Positions 37,561-49,516 of a DNA stretch of 64,000 nucleotides are shown here, in pieces. The translations under genes and the position numbers were made by a program. Every line of letters starts with the position of its first letter. Position 1 is the stretch's first letter. The notes under the pieces were generated by a model. It saw nothing but the letters and a program-made list of their open reading frames with translations, searched no databases and was not told the origin of the DNA. Origin of the DNA: Halictus rubicundus (lineage: Eukaryota > Arthropoda > Insecta > Hymenoptera > Halictidae); assembly GCF_050948215.1 (NCBI RefSeq), contig NC_135163.1:1860001-1924000 (forward strand), in the 5' to 3' direction.

Positions 37561-40500
37561 TGGTAGTCGAGCGTTGCCGGCAAGGCGCAATTACGCAAAA
37601 ATTAGTTAATTGTTCGTGAGTACGCCGGCCCCATTGAAAGCACGATCCGAGAGTAATTAAGCTTTGCGTAACGCGAATCCGATAACGATAACTATAAATT
37701 CCTATCCACGACGAATCGCGGGAGAGCGCCGCGGTAATTGCGGGGAACTCGTAAAACGAACTTTCTTTCGGAGATAGGGAGCATCCTGTGCGCGTCGTCG
37801 GAACGCCTGCGAGCGGAGCTAAACGCCGAGACGAGAGGAGAGACAGCACGGTGCTCCCAAAATCGCCGGAACGCGGCGAAAATCTCAAAAATTAATTTTT
37901 CGTTGGATGTATGTCCGTCGTTCGATTGGGTACTCGCACGACTCGATGGAAAAATCAAGGTACGATGACCCTATCCATTTATACCTGCAAAATGGTCACA
38001 GTTCGAATATTGTCTTTGCGCTGTCAGAGTGCTCGGTGCGAAGCGAATCATTTTGAAGAGACTATATTAATCTTAAATCTACAAAATGCATGCTGTTCCA
38101 GAAAGCAAGTAGAATGTTTATAAGTACTAAAATATTCAGAATAGTTGATGGTTTGGAGAGGTAAAATTTTGAACGTTAGTATGAAAGATGTAGAGCAGAA
38201 GTTGTGTATCCCATAACTTCCCAACAAGATTCTTGTTCAGGCTTGTAGTTCGTATCCTATCTCTCAGTGTTTCCAAAAATTAACGTCAAACCTACCAAGC
38301 ACGAAACATATAAAAGTGAAACGTCTTACAGAAGGGAAAAGATTGAATTTACTTAAACTTGGAGATGTCGATATCGTTGTACAATCATTTTTCGAAACTT
38401 GTCGAGCGTGTAGTTTTAGAAAGACAGCGCTCATTTGAATTCTGCAAAATGGTGCTGCTTCTGGCAGTAGAACATTTTCTGGTGCTCATACTTCAAGAAT
38501 TATTAATCGTTAAGTCGTTAACCGGTAAATGGACTGTCGGAAGTAAAATGTAAAGTTTAATGTACAAATTCTAAAGAGGTAGATAAAAAGTTGTATTTCC
38601 TACAATATTACACCAAAAATTTTGTGGGAGTTTCTAGTTTATACTTTTATCTTACTGTATTCACAAAAATTGCATAACCTTTGCCTGTACGACCATTTTG
38701 TACAACGCAGAGTATGCGTCCTACTAGCTCTCACCAATGTTGAGGAATTTTTTTGCAGAGGATCTATTCAACTATTTCCATTAGCATTTTCCACGCTTAT
38801 TTCTTGGTTTTTGAAGTACATAAGTGATTTTTTGCATGTAAAAATATTCAAAATTATATATATTTTTCGAGAGTGTGTTTAGAAAAACATTTTATTTCTG
38901 GTGATCGAAAACAAAACAAAGACAGGAAGTGTAGTCAGCAAAATAATTGAAAAACCTCGATCATTTATAAAATGGTGGTACTGCGATTGCTGGATCGGTC
39001 ATTTAGTTTTTAGAAATTTGTAGTTCAGGTTCGTAATGAGCGACCTTGAAAACCTCCGATCGGAAATTCTCAATGAAATCCAGAAGCGTCTCGAGGTTGT
39101 GGCGATTAGGGTCGATTGTGGACAAGAGGGGAGAGGGCGCGACGAAGAAAAGGTTTCTCTTCTCGCGTCGTCGGAAAATTGTAGGAAGAAGGAAAGGGGA
39201 AAGGGAAAAGTCCGACAAACGATGCTCGTTGGTCGTTTACCGTCAGCTTGTCCGTCAGTCTGCTCCTGCGTTCGTTCGTCGATTCGTCCGTCTACCTGTC
39301 TGGCCGTTCGACTATAGGTAGGAGCGCATAGGTGGAACGACGTGCGCGCGGGGCGTACCTTTTTCCAAACACAGACCGATATACGTCCAGTACGGATTGA
39401 TATATGTCTATCCGTGACGCCCGGCTACGTATGGATTTTACGGCGCGTAGCTGTCTGCCACGGATGCTTGATGGCGGCCGGGGAGGCAGATTCATCTTTG
39501 GTGTGAATTGGCCGGAGCTAAATAAAGCTACTCCGATGAGTCTCAGCGGGACTCTCGACTCCGATATACTTGGTCTTCGTAGATAATTTACCGAGCACGG
39601 AACCGTATCGAAGATAGATGCGACTCGTTGATGCGAACCGTCGTGTAACACGCGAATCTCGTCGGACGGATTGTCTGCGATAACCTTATTGAAATAACAG
39701 TTCCCCCGCAACGAGTTCAATGAAATATTTACCCGTCTCGAAGGCAAACCGGCCCGATCTTCTTGGCCGGCCCACCCGAAATAGAGACGTGTTCCTCCTC
39801 CGTGCTCGTCCGTTCGATCTCATCCGTGGACTCGCGCCGGCAGTTGCGTCTTGTCGAGTTCGAGAACAAACGGATCGAATCGCGGACGAGGACCGGATCG
39901 TTTCGTCGAGTGAAATCGCGCGGAACAACGGCGCAGCTCGTTTTCATCAATTTTCGGAGCGTCGAACCTTCCTCGACCGGCACCCTCTGTTTCTCGACCG
40001 TCGTCATTATCGTCCTCGTCGTCATCGTAGTCGTAGCGATAGCGGTCCTCGTAGACGACGGTCTTTGGTGCGTCGGTGGGTGTCGGAGGGCGTCGTCGCG
40101 CGAAAAAGATGGAAGATTCTGTGGGGTGAGACGGTCGGGTGGAGAAGCGGAAGATGGAGTTGGAGGGTGGCGCGTCGGTTTCGAGCGAGACGAGGAATCG
40201 GCTTCGTCGGTGGGAAAGAGAAGATAAGGGGTTGAAGCGAAGGATGAAAGGGGGTAGGCATAAGGGGGTCGATAAAGTAGCGATCGCGCACGGGACTCAA
40301 TTACACGGTCCGACGCGCGGCGTTCTCTCTATCCCTCTGAACCTCTCTCTCTCTCTCTCTCCCTCTCTCTCTCTGCCTCGGTCTGTTCGGCGTGCGCGGC
40401 CGCGCGCGCGTCCCCGGTCCTTCTCCTCTTCTCGCTCGGCCGCCATCAGCACTCCCGCCCCCAAAGCCACCCCCTTCCTCGCTCCGGTTTTCCAGGCACC

Positions 40501-41800
40501 GTTCAACCGGCTCACCCCTAACCTCCCGCCATCCCTTGGGAATCGCTAAAGGGACGAGTTTGCTCGCTTCGAAGCAGGAAATCAGCCAGACAACTCGACG
40601 GCAACGCTGTTCCTGTCGCGAGGTTCCCGCGTGCTCGGTTACCTCCGCCAATTTCGTCCCGCACCCTCCGTCCATCGTTGTCGAACGGAACGCTCTTGTT
40701 CGGAACGATTCGCCTCGCCTCACCCCGCTTCACCCAGCCTCGTCTGGTTTCTCGCGAACAGAGCCCTGAAAAAAGATTCCGCTCGCGGTAATCCCTGCGA
40801 ACGCGTTCGCCGAGCACACCGATGCTCGAATCGATTCGCTTCTCCTCTCCCCCCGCTGCCCCGGTTCTCTTTCCCATTCTCCGTTCGGAATATTTACTCG
40901 AAAACGACCGCACAAATCCTTCCGCGGCAAAGACTATTTCCGAGACTAATGGACGACAGCAGGAAGTCCCGTCTTGGCTCCGCTCGCTTTCCGATGTCTC
41001 GTTTTCGAGCTCCTTCCTGCCGACATTGACAATGAAATAGTTTCTCGCGGTTTTGGCAAACTCCGGCCACTCGATCTTACAGCCCCGGGACTCGGTCCGA
41101 GCGGCGAGGAACCTCGGAGTTGTGCGCTTGCTCGCGCGACTCGCCTCTCCGTGAACGATGGGTCAATCGCGGAGGCAAGGGGCGGCCAGATGGCAGCAGA
41201 GCTATCCGACCTCTCCGGCTACGAAGACGCGCGAAGCGTTCGCAAACTTGCCAGTTTCCCCTGCACCTAATTCGTAGACGACTCGCTCGAACAAACCAGC
41301 GATCGATGTTCCCCGTGCGTTCGAGAATATTTCGACGATACGACACGATTCGTGACTGGAACTCTTTGGCTCGGTAAGGTTATTGCTGTCTGGCAATCGA
41401 TCGTTTCAATTATCCCGGATCCATTAGAGGAAACGACAATCACGACCGACGAGAACGATATCCGCTCTGGGAGACGCGCGGAAAGCGTCGACGGTCGTGA
41501 AACGATCGAGCTCTCGCGAAAGAATCGTGTATCGATGCGGCCAAATTAAAGGGAAGAGCCGGGCAGCCCGGGTTCCAGAAGTGGAAACTACGGTTGAACG
41601 CGGGAGGAGAGGCGGGGGAGAGAACGCGATTCGGTAGTGAAATATGTTAAGAGGTCGGCGTAATGCCTTTCTTCCTCCCCTTTTAAAAATCGAGTGTATG
41701 AAACGAGCCAGACAATAATATTTCACATGCCGCGAGGCTAATTGAATGCTACCACGGTAGTTCTGGTCCTTAGCAGGCCCTCGGGAGTTCTCGCGCGCCT

Positions 41801-41827
41801 CCGTCCCCGTCCCCGTCCCCGTCCCCG
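41801..41827. repeat. (CCCCGT)n hexanucleotide repeat
   Basis: Four to five units of CCCCGT. Confidence 0.92.
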
Positions 41828-42491
41828 ACCCCCATTGCCTGCCCCCCATCGCCCCCATCGTCCCCCGTTACACCCCAAGATTTTTTGGTCCTGTTCGCTC
41901 TTCTAGATCCTCCTGCATCGTTCCCCGCTTCCGTTGATACCGGCGGTGTACGGTGGCACCGATTCACCGTCGCGCAGGTCCCGCGTCGGACCCATTCGTG
42001 GTCCGCTCGCTTTCGGGGAAGGGGTTCACCGGAGGAGAAAAGAGAATTCTCTTTCTCTTTTCCTCGCGACGATCCGAGGAGCAAGAGAAACGACGGAGGA
42101 AGAAGAAGAAGAGGAGGAGGGATTCCGGGCCCGCCGTGCGAGAGGACAATAATTAACCGGCGGTTAGTTTACGTCGCCCCCCGTGGTTTCAGGGCTCTAT
42201 ACGCGCGTACCTAAGGCACAGAGGTTCCCAACCCGGTCCCCCGAGAGCGTACGTTTGCGCTCGGGCTGCGATAGAAACTGTAAGAGCGTCGATCAGAACG
42301 GCGACAGAACCTGATGATCGGTTGGTCGTCCGGCAGGCGTTGCCATACTCGCTTCCATCGCAAAAGGATGTCCTTGGATCATCGCCTCGACTCGCGATTT
42401 TATTACTGCGATTTTATTAGACTACGGTTTTTATTAAAGTGGCAGAAACATTAAATGGATTTAAGGATGTCGATACATTGTCTACAACGTA

Positions 42492-42739
42492 TTAACCCTT
42501 AACGGTCCGGAAGTATTTCAAGTTTACTTCCCACCAGGTCCAAGCTATTTTTCATACGAAGAGAAACTGTGGAATCAACATTTTTATGTCAAGTATAGAA
42601 AGGAAAATATTTATATTTTAGTGGACATTTATTAACAAACTCAATGAAAATGATTTTTGCCGCCATGTACGCGGCATTGGACCCAGTAAGTAAAAGTGCC
42701 ATGCAGCTTATATGGCGGCATTGGTCCGTTAAGGGTTAA
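42492..42739. mobile_element. TTAA-flanked MITE, piggyBac-like
   Basis: Perfect TTAA duplication and perfect 13-bp ends CCCTTAACGGTCC / GGACCGTTAAGGG (the right copy reads GGTCCGTTAAGGG). Next to the right end is GCCGCCATGTACGCGGC and, 50 bp on, TATGGCGGC. 248 bp and non-coding. The best preserved TTAA element of the window. Confidence 0.82.
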
Positions 42740-42948
42740 GATTGTTAAAGAATGTCTTACACGATGACTGTTTCTTGCAATTGATGCCGACAGTTTTTAC
42801 CGTGCGTAAAGATCCGCAATCTATTAATTATAGTTGCCGATTGTTTTCGTCGAATCGGTGGGACCAGCGTCGGGAACGTCAAGAAGAAGCTGCATCAACA
42901 AGCAGGTAAAAGAACGCAGTATCCATGACGCAAATTTCGCAGGCATTT

Positions 42949-43279
42949 TTAACCCATTTGCATCATAAGGAAATATGAAAAGAAGGGCTTTATCACCAAA
43001 CTTATTTTTTTTATTATATTCAAGTACAAAAATGAGTTCTAGTAAAAGATCTTCATATTTCAGCATTACACGAAAGAATCAGAATTACTACTTTCATCTC
43101 CAACAACACCGTCCATTTCTATTTTTTAGCTAACGAATAATGATAGTGACCAACAAAGTTGATCGTATGCATACGGCTCCGGTGATAGTGACCAGGAAAA
43201 TCGAGCGTATATATACGCTCCGGCGATAGTGACCAGGAAAATTGAGCGTATATATACGCTATTGATGCAAATGGGTTAA
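42949..43279. mobile_element. TTAA-flanked MITE with internal tandem palindromes
   Basis: The ends are TTAACCCATTTGCATCA and TGATGCAAATGGGTTAA (13-bp perfect inverted ends). Near the right end a unit of about 47 bp (GATAGTGACCAGGAAAATYGA plus GCGTATATATACGC) is repeated three times. Each unit is centred on a palindrome. Non-coding. Confidence 0.82.
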
Positions 43280-43617
43280 ACAGTATATTTGAAACGGTTT
43301 TGAAAAAATTTTTCTTTCGCGAAATCCGTAGAAGATTCGTCGGTTGAGAACGTCCGAACGGCGCGACCGTGCTCGCAAGCCGAGATTTATAAATGCGCCT
43401 GTCCGTAGGTGTAGCGTGCGAAGGAGGGTCACACCTTCTTATAATTATTAACGCGACAAATGAGGCAGTCCCGTAGCTCGTATACAATGCGAGATTGGGT
43501 ACGACGATTCGATTCGATTCGTTTCGATTCGCTCGTTTTTCGATTCACGCTCGAGTAGCGGGCTTTGCCGTTTTCTTTCTCGCTCGTACGTTCGTTGGCC
43601 CGTCCGCTCGGACATCG

Positions 43618-43650
43618 GGAATGGGAATGGGAATGGGAATGGGAATGGGG
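43618..43650. repeat. (GGGAAT)n hexanucleotide repeat
   Basis: Five units of GGGAAT followed by GGGGACGGG. Confidence 0.93.
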
Positions 43651-44965
43651 ACGGGCGCAGAGGCCCGATACCGAAATTCGTCGGAACAAAAACACGCGAA
43701 AGTCTCGATAGGATTTTCCGTTGAACTGTAGCGGGTCCGTGGCTTCTTTCCCGCGGCTACGGCTGTCGCTTCTGACGCCATCGCGCGTCATTCTCGTTAG
43801 CGTTATCGATGTCGTGCCGGTGCAATCGACTGCCGTGTTTCGAAACTTGACAAATCGATTCGGCTCCCCTCCCCACCCCGTTGGTCCCCCGTTCCTCTAC
43901 CCTTTCGAAGTCGTCTGGAGGACGACACCGACCCCCTCGCCCTGTCCGATGCGACGCGCGAGGCGACGCGAGGAGAGGCGAAGCGACGCCGACGCATCGC
44001 GTTTCCCTCCGCTGTCCCTCGCCGTTTCATAGCCTGTCGTTTCTCGATTGATTTGTGGGCAGCGAAGTGTGGGCGTGGTTTAGGTTTTCGAGCGATAAAT
44101 ACCTGCGCGAGATTTTCATCTCTTCGAATTCATAGACACCTGCTGCCTGAAATCTTTTCACACGCTGGCCCTTCTCGAGTCTTCGAGGTAGGAAGAAGAA
44201 GGACCCTTCTTCTGCTCTCTCCCTCGACGTTTGTTTTCCTTTTTTGGTCTTGTGACGCGGGGGCCCACACGTTCGCCGAGTCGTCACGGTAGTTCATCGC
44301 GTTGAATCGATGATCGAGATCGAACTCGGCCGGGCCCGCTCTTCGAGGAAGATTCCTTTGGATGCCGAACCAAGGCGGCGGTTATTGCTTCAACGAAAAC
44401 ATCGACAATCATTTTTATGGCGAGTAAGAAAGAGGGAGAGAGAGAGAGAGAGAGATATACATAGATAGGGAGGGGTGGTCCGATGAAGCGAAACGAATCG
44501 AATCGAAATCGCTGCGAGGGACGATGAGCGCGCGAGCAACGTGGAATCGAGTCGGCCCGAGATGGTGGAAGGGTGGCGCGAGAGCAGAACGAGACACGGT
44601 CGTTCGTACCTCTTTCAGGTTTCGTGGATTTCTTGTTGGTTATCGGCAGCGAATGGGCCGATTATAATTGTAAATGCTACCATAAACCAAGCCTAATGCC
44701 GGCAGGAGGAGAAATGAATTGGCACGTTGGGGTTAAGCTCCGCGCGGAATCCGCGGGGGGTCGCACGATGAGCGCAGGGTCGGCGAGTGTTGTGAATGGT
44801 CCTGAAGAATAACGTCGAGGCCCGAGGGCCCAACTCGGTCATTAAGTTGCGCGCGGCATTAAATCATCGTTGCTGTCATCATCCTCGTTATCTACCGCCT
44901 CCGCCGATTCTTAGTCCCAGCTATTCGTAGCTTCTCGTTTCTCGTTCTTCTCTTCTCGCCGCGCT

Positions 44966-44967
<2 letters not shown>

Positions 44968-45017
<50 letters not shown>
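44968..45017. repeat. (CT)n microsatellite
   Basis: 50 bp of CT with one A interruption. Confidence 0.95.
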
Positions 45018-45161
45018 GACCGGTATCGATTCCAATCGATTCGATCGGCTGCGAGGCGGTTGTCGCGCGCGCTATCTCTTTGCGGCGAGAGAAGCGAAGA
45101 GCGAAGAAGAAGGGGAAAAAGGGAAAAGCGGGTGTCGCGAGACGACGTTCTCCGGCCTCGC

Positions 45162-45200
45162 AGAGTTTAGAGTTTAGAGTTTAGAGTTTGGAGTTTAGGG
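45162..45200. repeat. (GAGTTTA)n heptanucleotide repeat
   Basis: About five and a half units, the later ones changed (GGAGTTTAGGG). Confidence 0.92.
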
Positions 45201-46807
45201 TCTCGCCTCGCCACGGAACGTTGGGTTACGATCGCTCGAACGAGCATAGGTGCAAGAGACACGGTAGGTGTATGAGTTAGGCTGGCGCGTTCCTCCGCGG
45301 GGGGTACGTCAGTGTCCCCCGGTGTTAGCCGGGTAACGCAAGGTTAGGCCATTCGTTCCTAGCGTTCTCTTTCTTCGTCGTTCTCTGTCGGTGGCACGGC
45401 GCGGCGCGGCGCGGAGTCTTCGCAGCCTGCCGGTCACCGCATTCCAATCTGGCCAAACCTCTTTCTCTCGCTTTCGGGCTCTCTCGTCCGAGTCACCGCG
45501 CGCACACCACCCTTCTTCACCCTTCTCCACCCTCCCTCCGCCCCTCCCGGTATATCCATTCGTAGCGAGCATACGTTGCAGGCCTTCTTCGAGACTTCAA
45601 GCCTTCTGACACTCTCGTATACCGGTGGTATCATCGTAGTTGGCTGCAGCCTTTAAGCTTTTATCCCTCTCCAGCGGAGAAGATAACATCGGCTCGGTCC
45701 TCTTCTCGGCTCGCCAGCATTTAGAATAAGAGAGGAGACCCCACTGAGCGAAGCACCGCGGTGGGTATTCCGGGTACAACCTGCCACTCGTCAGCCCACC
45801 CTCCTTAGCGCGCGGGTGTCTCTCTCTCTCTCTCTCCCTCTCCCTCTCTCTCTCTTTTTCTCTTTCTCTCTTTCCCTCTCGTTCTCGTTCTCGCGTTCGG
45901 TTTCGCGCACACCCATGCCCGCGTCGTCGTGCGTCCGCACGCATACTCGCGTACAGGATTCTACCTCCTCTCGCCTACTCCTCTTTCTCTTTCTCTTCCT
46001 CCCCTCTTGGTCCCGCGCGTTTAACCGCGACCACTACTAGTAGACTGCGAATTTTATGCATTCATGACAAAGATGAGTAGCCGCAGTTTGACACAGTGTA
46101 AGAACTGAAAGAATCGAACAGCATATTTTACTTTCGACCTAGTCAGAATTATCAAAGCGGTTTCTACATCTTGCAACAACTGCAGATCTTTCTTTTCCGT
46201 AGAATAATCCGCCGTCTAGCTGAAATAAGCGAGCAGATTCGTCTGCCTTGGAAACTCTTTTGCTACCAATCTGGACTCGGACCCGATCGACGTACCGCGC
46301 AACCAGAATACGCGATCTACGCGGCCGATAGCGAACGCGGTTCCGACCAAAGGAAAAAAAAAACGGAAAAATACAAAAAGGAAACGAGCAGGATACGTCC
46401 TTCGAGAGAACCCGATGCATTCTAAATAGGCCCGATATCTTGCGCCGACGAGTTCGCTGATGCCACGCACACGCCTCGAACGTTCACGCTTCTGACGGTT
46501 CTGCTCTCGGGCCCCCTCTTCGGAATCCCCGAAGCCGATGCGAACACCTTTCGCGAACGAGTCGCGATTCTTTTTTCCCTGCTATCTGAGAAACGATCCG
46601 CTCGTCGTGCCACGGAGAAAATAAGAAAAGAAGGGCCCGGTGCAAAAATTGTCGTTGCAAGCGAATACATATTAAGAACGGTGATCGTGCAACGAAGTGC
46701 CATTGTCCGCAATGAGACATCAGGACTTACGCACCAGCGTTGCTCACCCCGGATGAGACATCTTCAGGGTACCCAGGGCCCCTTTCCTACTTTTCGCCGT
46801 TCGTACC

Positions 46808-46964
46808 CAGTGCCGGGTTTAACGGTAAGCGGACTAAGTGGCCGCCATTTCTTTTTCGTTAATATGTTTATGAGAGTTTTCTTGCATCTTCTATTTCCAA
46901 CTTGAGTTTGAGGGCCCCACCATTTGTACCGCTTCGGGCCTTCCCTTGACTCGAGCCGCCACTG
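46808..46964 (-). mobile_element. Short hAT-like non-autonomous element, copy 1
   Basis: 157 bp bounded by CAGTGCCGGGTTTAACGG and, on the other strand, CAGTGGCGGCTCGAGTC. A second copy lies in opposite orientation at 55909-56066. CAGTGGCG ends are common in hAT elements. Flanking 8-mers TTCGTACC and TTTCTACT match at 5 of 8 bases, so the target duplication is uncertain. Confidence 0.6.
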
Positions 46965-47400
46965 TTTCTACTAGTGTCGTATAAAGCTCGAGTCTTCGAA
47001 GCTCCAAAGCTCAGTCTTAAAGGTTAAATTTCTAAGGCTACAATTATATAAAGCTTAAGCTTTCAAAGCTTTAAGACTCAAAGCTTCAACGCTCAGCGCG
47101 TTCCAATAGGAAAAAGAAATAGACAACAATTCTATGTGTATGTCTCATCTAGACTGTGTATACATATTACATCGGAATATTCAAACACATCCTGGCAATA
47201 CAGAAGACTCGAGTCTTCGAGTTTCAAGCTGAAGAGTTGAGGACTCCAGTTTTCACAGTTCAAGGTTCAAACCTGGAAAGCTCCAGCGTTTACGGCTGAA
47301 GTCGCAACTCGAGCCTTCAAAGCTCAGGACTTAAAGCTCATTTTATTAGTTCGTACCTAGTATGTTATATTGGGGTACGAACTCTAGGAATTTGGCATTC
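46965..47400. repeat. Degenerate AAGCTY/GAGTCTTC-rich stretch
   Basis: Many near-repeats of CTTCGAAGCTC, AAAGCTTTAAG and CAAAGCTCAG at irregular spacing, with two GACTCGAGTC-like or ACTCGAGTCTTCGA motifs. No fixed period and no known family recognised. Confidence 0.45.
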
Positions 47401-47655
47401 CTAAATCAGTCGCATACCATTCTCAACTCTCTCGCCAAACTTCTGTCGAACGCAGTGCGCACGTCGTCGTTGTAACTCTCCAAAATTATTTGTGAGGCGG
47501 AGAAGCATGATCGCGAATAAAGCGTAATTATTATATCAACTTGATCGCTTCGCCTCGGAATCCAACGAAACCAGCTTCCGTGTTTTTGTATCGCTCCTGC
47601 GCCGATTACCGAGCACCGACGATATGAAAATTCGAGAACGAAATCGTTGCGGTCC

Positions 47656-48950
47656 GATAGATAAATCGTTTCACGCTTCTTCAAACCGATTGAAATTTTG
47701 TGTTAGGTACATGAAATGAGATTCAACATATGTAGAACCTTTAGAAATAACATTTATATTGAAAAATAGTATATAAATTATAGAAACAAATAAAAAAATA
47801 AATAAAAAATACAATATTACATAATTATAACAATAATATCTAAATATAACTACATAAAAATAAATCTTCGCTAATATCGTTTTTGCTATCAACTAAGTCA
47901 GTTATGGGATTAGACGGAAGTTCTCGTTAAAAGTAGATCTAATACGCTTTTCGGTAGCGAATTTGTATTTTTTTCCGGTATCACCCTATAATAATTTATG
48001 ATGGAATCAGAAGTAATTAACAGCATTGCTATTAAGTCGTAGTTTGTAGGTACACGCGAATTCTTCCTTGTCTGGCCAATCCCAAAACTTCTTATGTCTT
48101 TGTTGCGAGCTTCTTGAGCCTCTTCAGACATCAATTGGCAATAGGCATGATTTACATATTTCTACGCTATGAAATAATAATTTGTGCACTGTAACGGGCA
48201 TATAAAACCAAGGATATAAATTTAAATATAAATCTTTCGTTTGGCGAACAAATTTCTCGAAATTTAGAAAATTAATGTTGTGACCTGAAGAAGGAGCAGA
48301 TAAGATATAAAAAAATCGTCCAGGAGGTTCCTTATTAATGCTTGTTATTTTCGAAGTGTTTGTAAAGTTTTTGAAGAAACGTTCCTCCTGCTTTCCTAGA
48401 ATGCCCATTCGGCCCACAGTACGGTGTTACAAAGATTTTAAAAAATTGCGACAGGCAGGTTAACAGATATTTGCAGCTGATTTTCGTCAGAATCCCTTCG
48501 ATATAGTTTGAACTTGATGCAATAAAAATATCAAGATGGGATCGTTTCAGACTTTCTACTTCTGCTCTTCTAAAGTCAACTAACCGGCATAGAAAACTGG
48601 TACTTAAAAAATCTCTAACAAATTATTGTACAGGACTTTATTAACGAATTTTCTGGACATTAATGTAAATATTTACTTATGTTAATACAGAATATCGTGC
48701 ATAGAAGCTTAAAGATTCATATTAATTGCTCTAACTTAATTTTCTTTGGAACAAATATAAACGTACGATTTCGCCGTGTTACGGTTCGGAGTTTTCACGT
48801 GTTGATTTCGATACTTATATCGCTATGAAATGAATTATTATGGGTATCATTAGGCTCAGAAAACATTCCGAAAGAATAATACACGAATGTTATACCTATT
48901 TTTTCTGACATGACTTTTTTCCACCTAAAATGGCCATTGACGACACTGTG
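47656..48950 (-). mobile_element. Transib element, inverted copy lacking its 3' end
   Basis: The intact end is at 48950, read on the minus strand: CACAGTG, a 23-bp spacer beginning TCGTCAATGG, then AAAAAAGTC. This is an exact V(D)J-type heptamer with spacer and A-rich nonamer, the known Transib terminus layout. The flank is GATCG. Homology to the plus-strand copy (57038-58357) runs to about 47656, some 45 bp short of where the other terminus should be, so the 3' repeat is missing. It carries a frameshifted transposase remnant (48417-47910). Confidence 0.85.
47910..48417 (-). pseudogene. Transib transposase remnant, C-terminal part, frameshifted
   Basis: Two overlapping frames, 48417-48124 (97 aa, ...YPWFYMPVTVHKLLFHS...CLLPI) and 48134-47910 (74 aa, MSEEAQEARNKDIRSF...). 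They match the C-terminal third of Transib/RAG1-type transposases, in which SEEAQEARNKD corresponds to the region of the catalytic Glu (RAG1 E962 region). The frame changes between LLPI and MSEE. The N-terminal catalytic Asp regions are absent, so it is inactive. Confidence 0.8.
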
Positions 48951-49460
48951 GATCGGTACGACGAGTACTATCGTGGGCAGTACCCCTCGCGGATTCTAGG
49001 AAGCGAGTGGGCATCGCGAATGGCTCGCGAGACGCGCGCTTCCACGACAGTGTGTCGCAATTATATTCCCTGGCGCGGATCGAATAGCATTCCCACCGAC
49101 AAACTAACGAAACGTAACGGCAACGGTGGGAGGGCGATCGCGGTTGAAACGTTTCTTTCGTCGATAAATAATTTTACGAGGTGGCCATTCGCCGGAATAA
49201 ATATCGTTAGGAGGCGTAGCGTGAAACCGTTTGAACAAAACGAACAGTCTCTCGTTTCATGGGAGCTACTCTCCACAGACGTTCCTTTTATCCGTTTATA
49301 CCGAGCTAACAAGATGTTTCACGGATCACCGTACTGCCACGGGATCAGATACGCTTTAGAGGTCTCGAAGCCACATTTCACCTCTCCGGTTTGACGAGCG
49401 ACCCAACTCGAAACTCTGCATACCATTAGTACAACGTTTTCGTGCTCCTCGAGATTCTTT

Positions 49461-49463
<3 letters not shown>

Positions 49464-49514
<51 letters not shown>
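49464..49514. repeat. (CT)n microsatellite
   Basis: 51 bp of uninterrupted CT repeat. Confidence 0.96.

Positions 49515-49516
<2 letters not shown>

Larger units (their letters stand above)
35925..42491. other. Gene-poor region, GC-rich with microsatellites and an AT-rich island
   Basis: No supported gene. Repeats: (GA)n 36571-36600, (GGTTGCC)n 36708-36741, (ACCGTA)n 37228-37249, (CT)n 37480-37560, an AT-rich diverged repeat 37975-39030, CT-rich 40341-40375 and (CCCCGT)n 41801-41827. Long open frames at 36.9-37.6 and 39.7-40.7 kb occur on both strands of CpG-rich DNA and are not protein-like. Confidence 0.5.
43280..46807. other. Gene-poor CpG-rich region with microsatellites
   Basis: No supported gene. 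Repeats: (GGGAAT)n 43618-43650, (GA)n 44434-44455, (CT)n 44968-45017, (GAGTTTA)n 45162-45200 and CT-rich 45817-45880. A non-repetitive AT-richer block at about 44650-44710 stands out from its surroundings. Confidence 0.5.

Noticed and set aside
45162..45200. (GAGTTTA)n as interstitial telomere repeat
   Set aside because: The insect telomere unit is TTAGG; this 7-bp unit does not match it.
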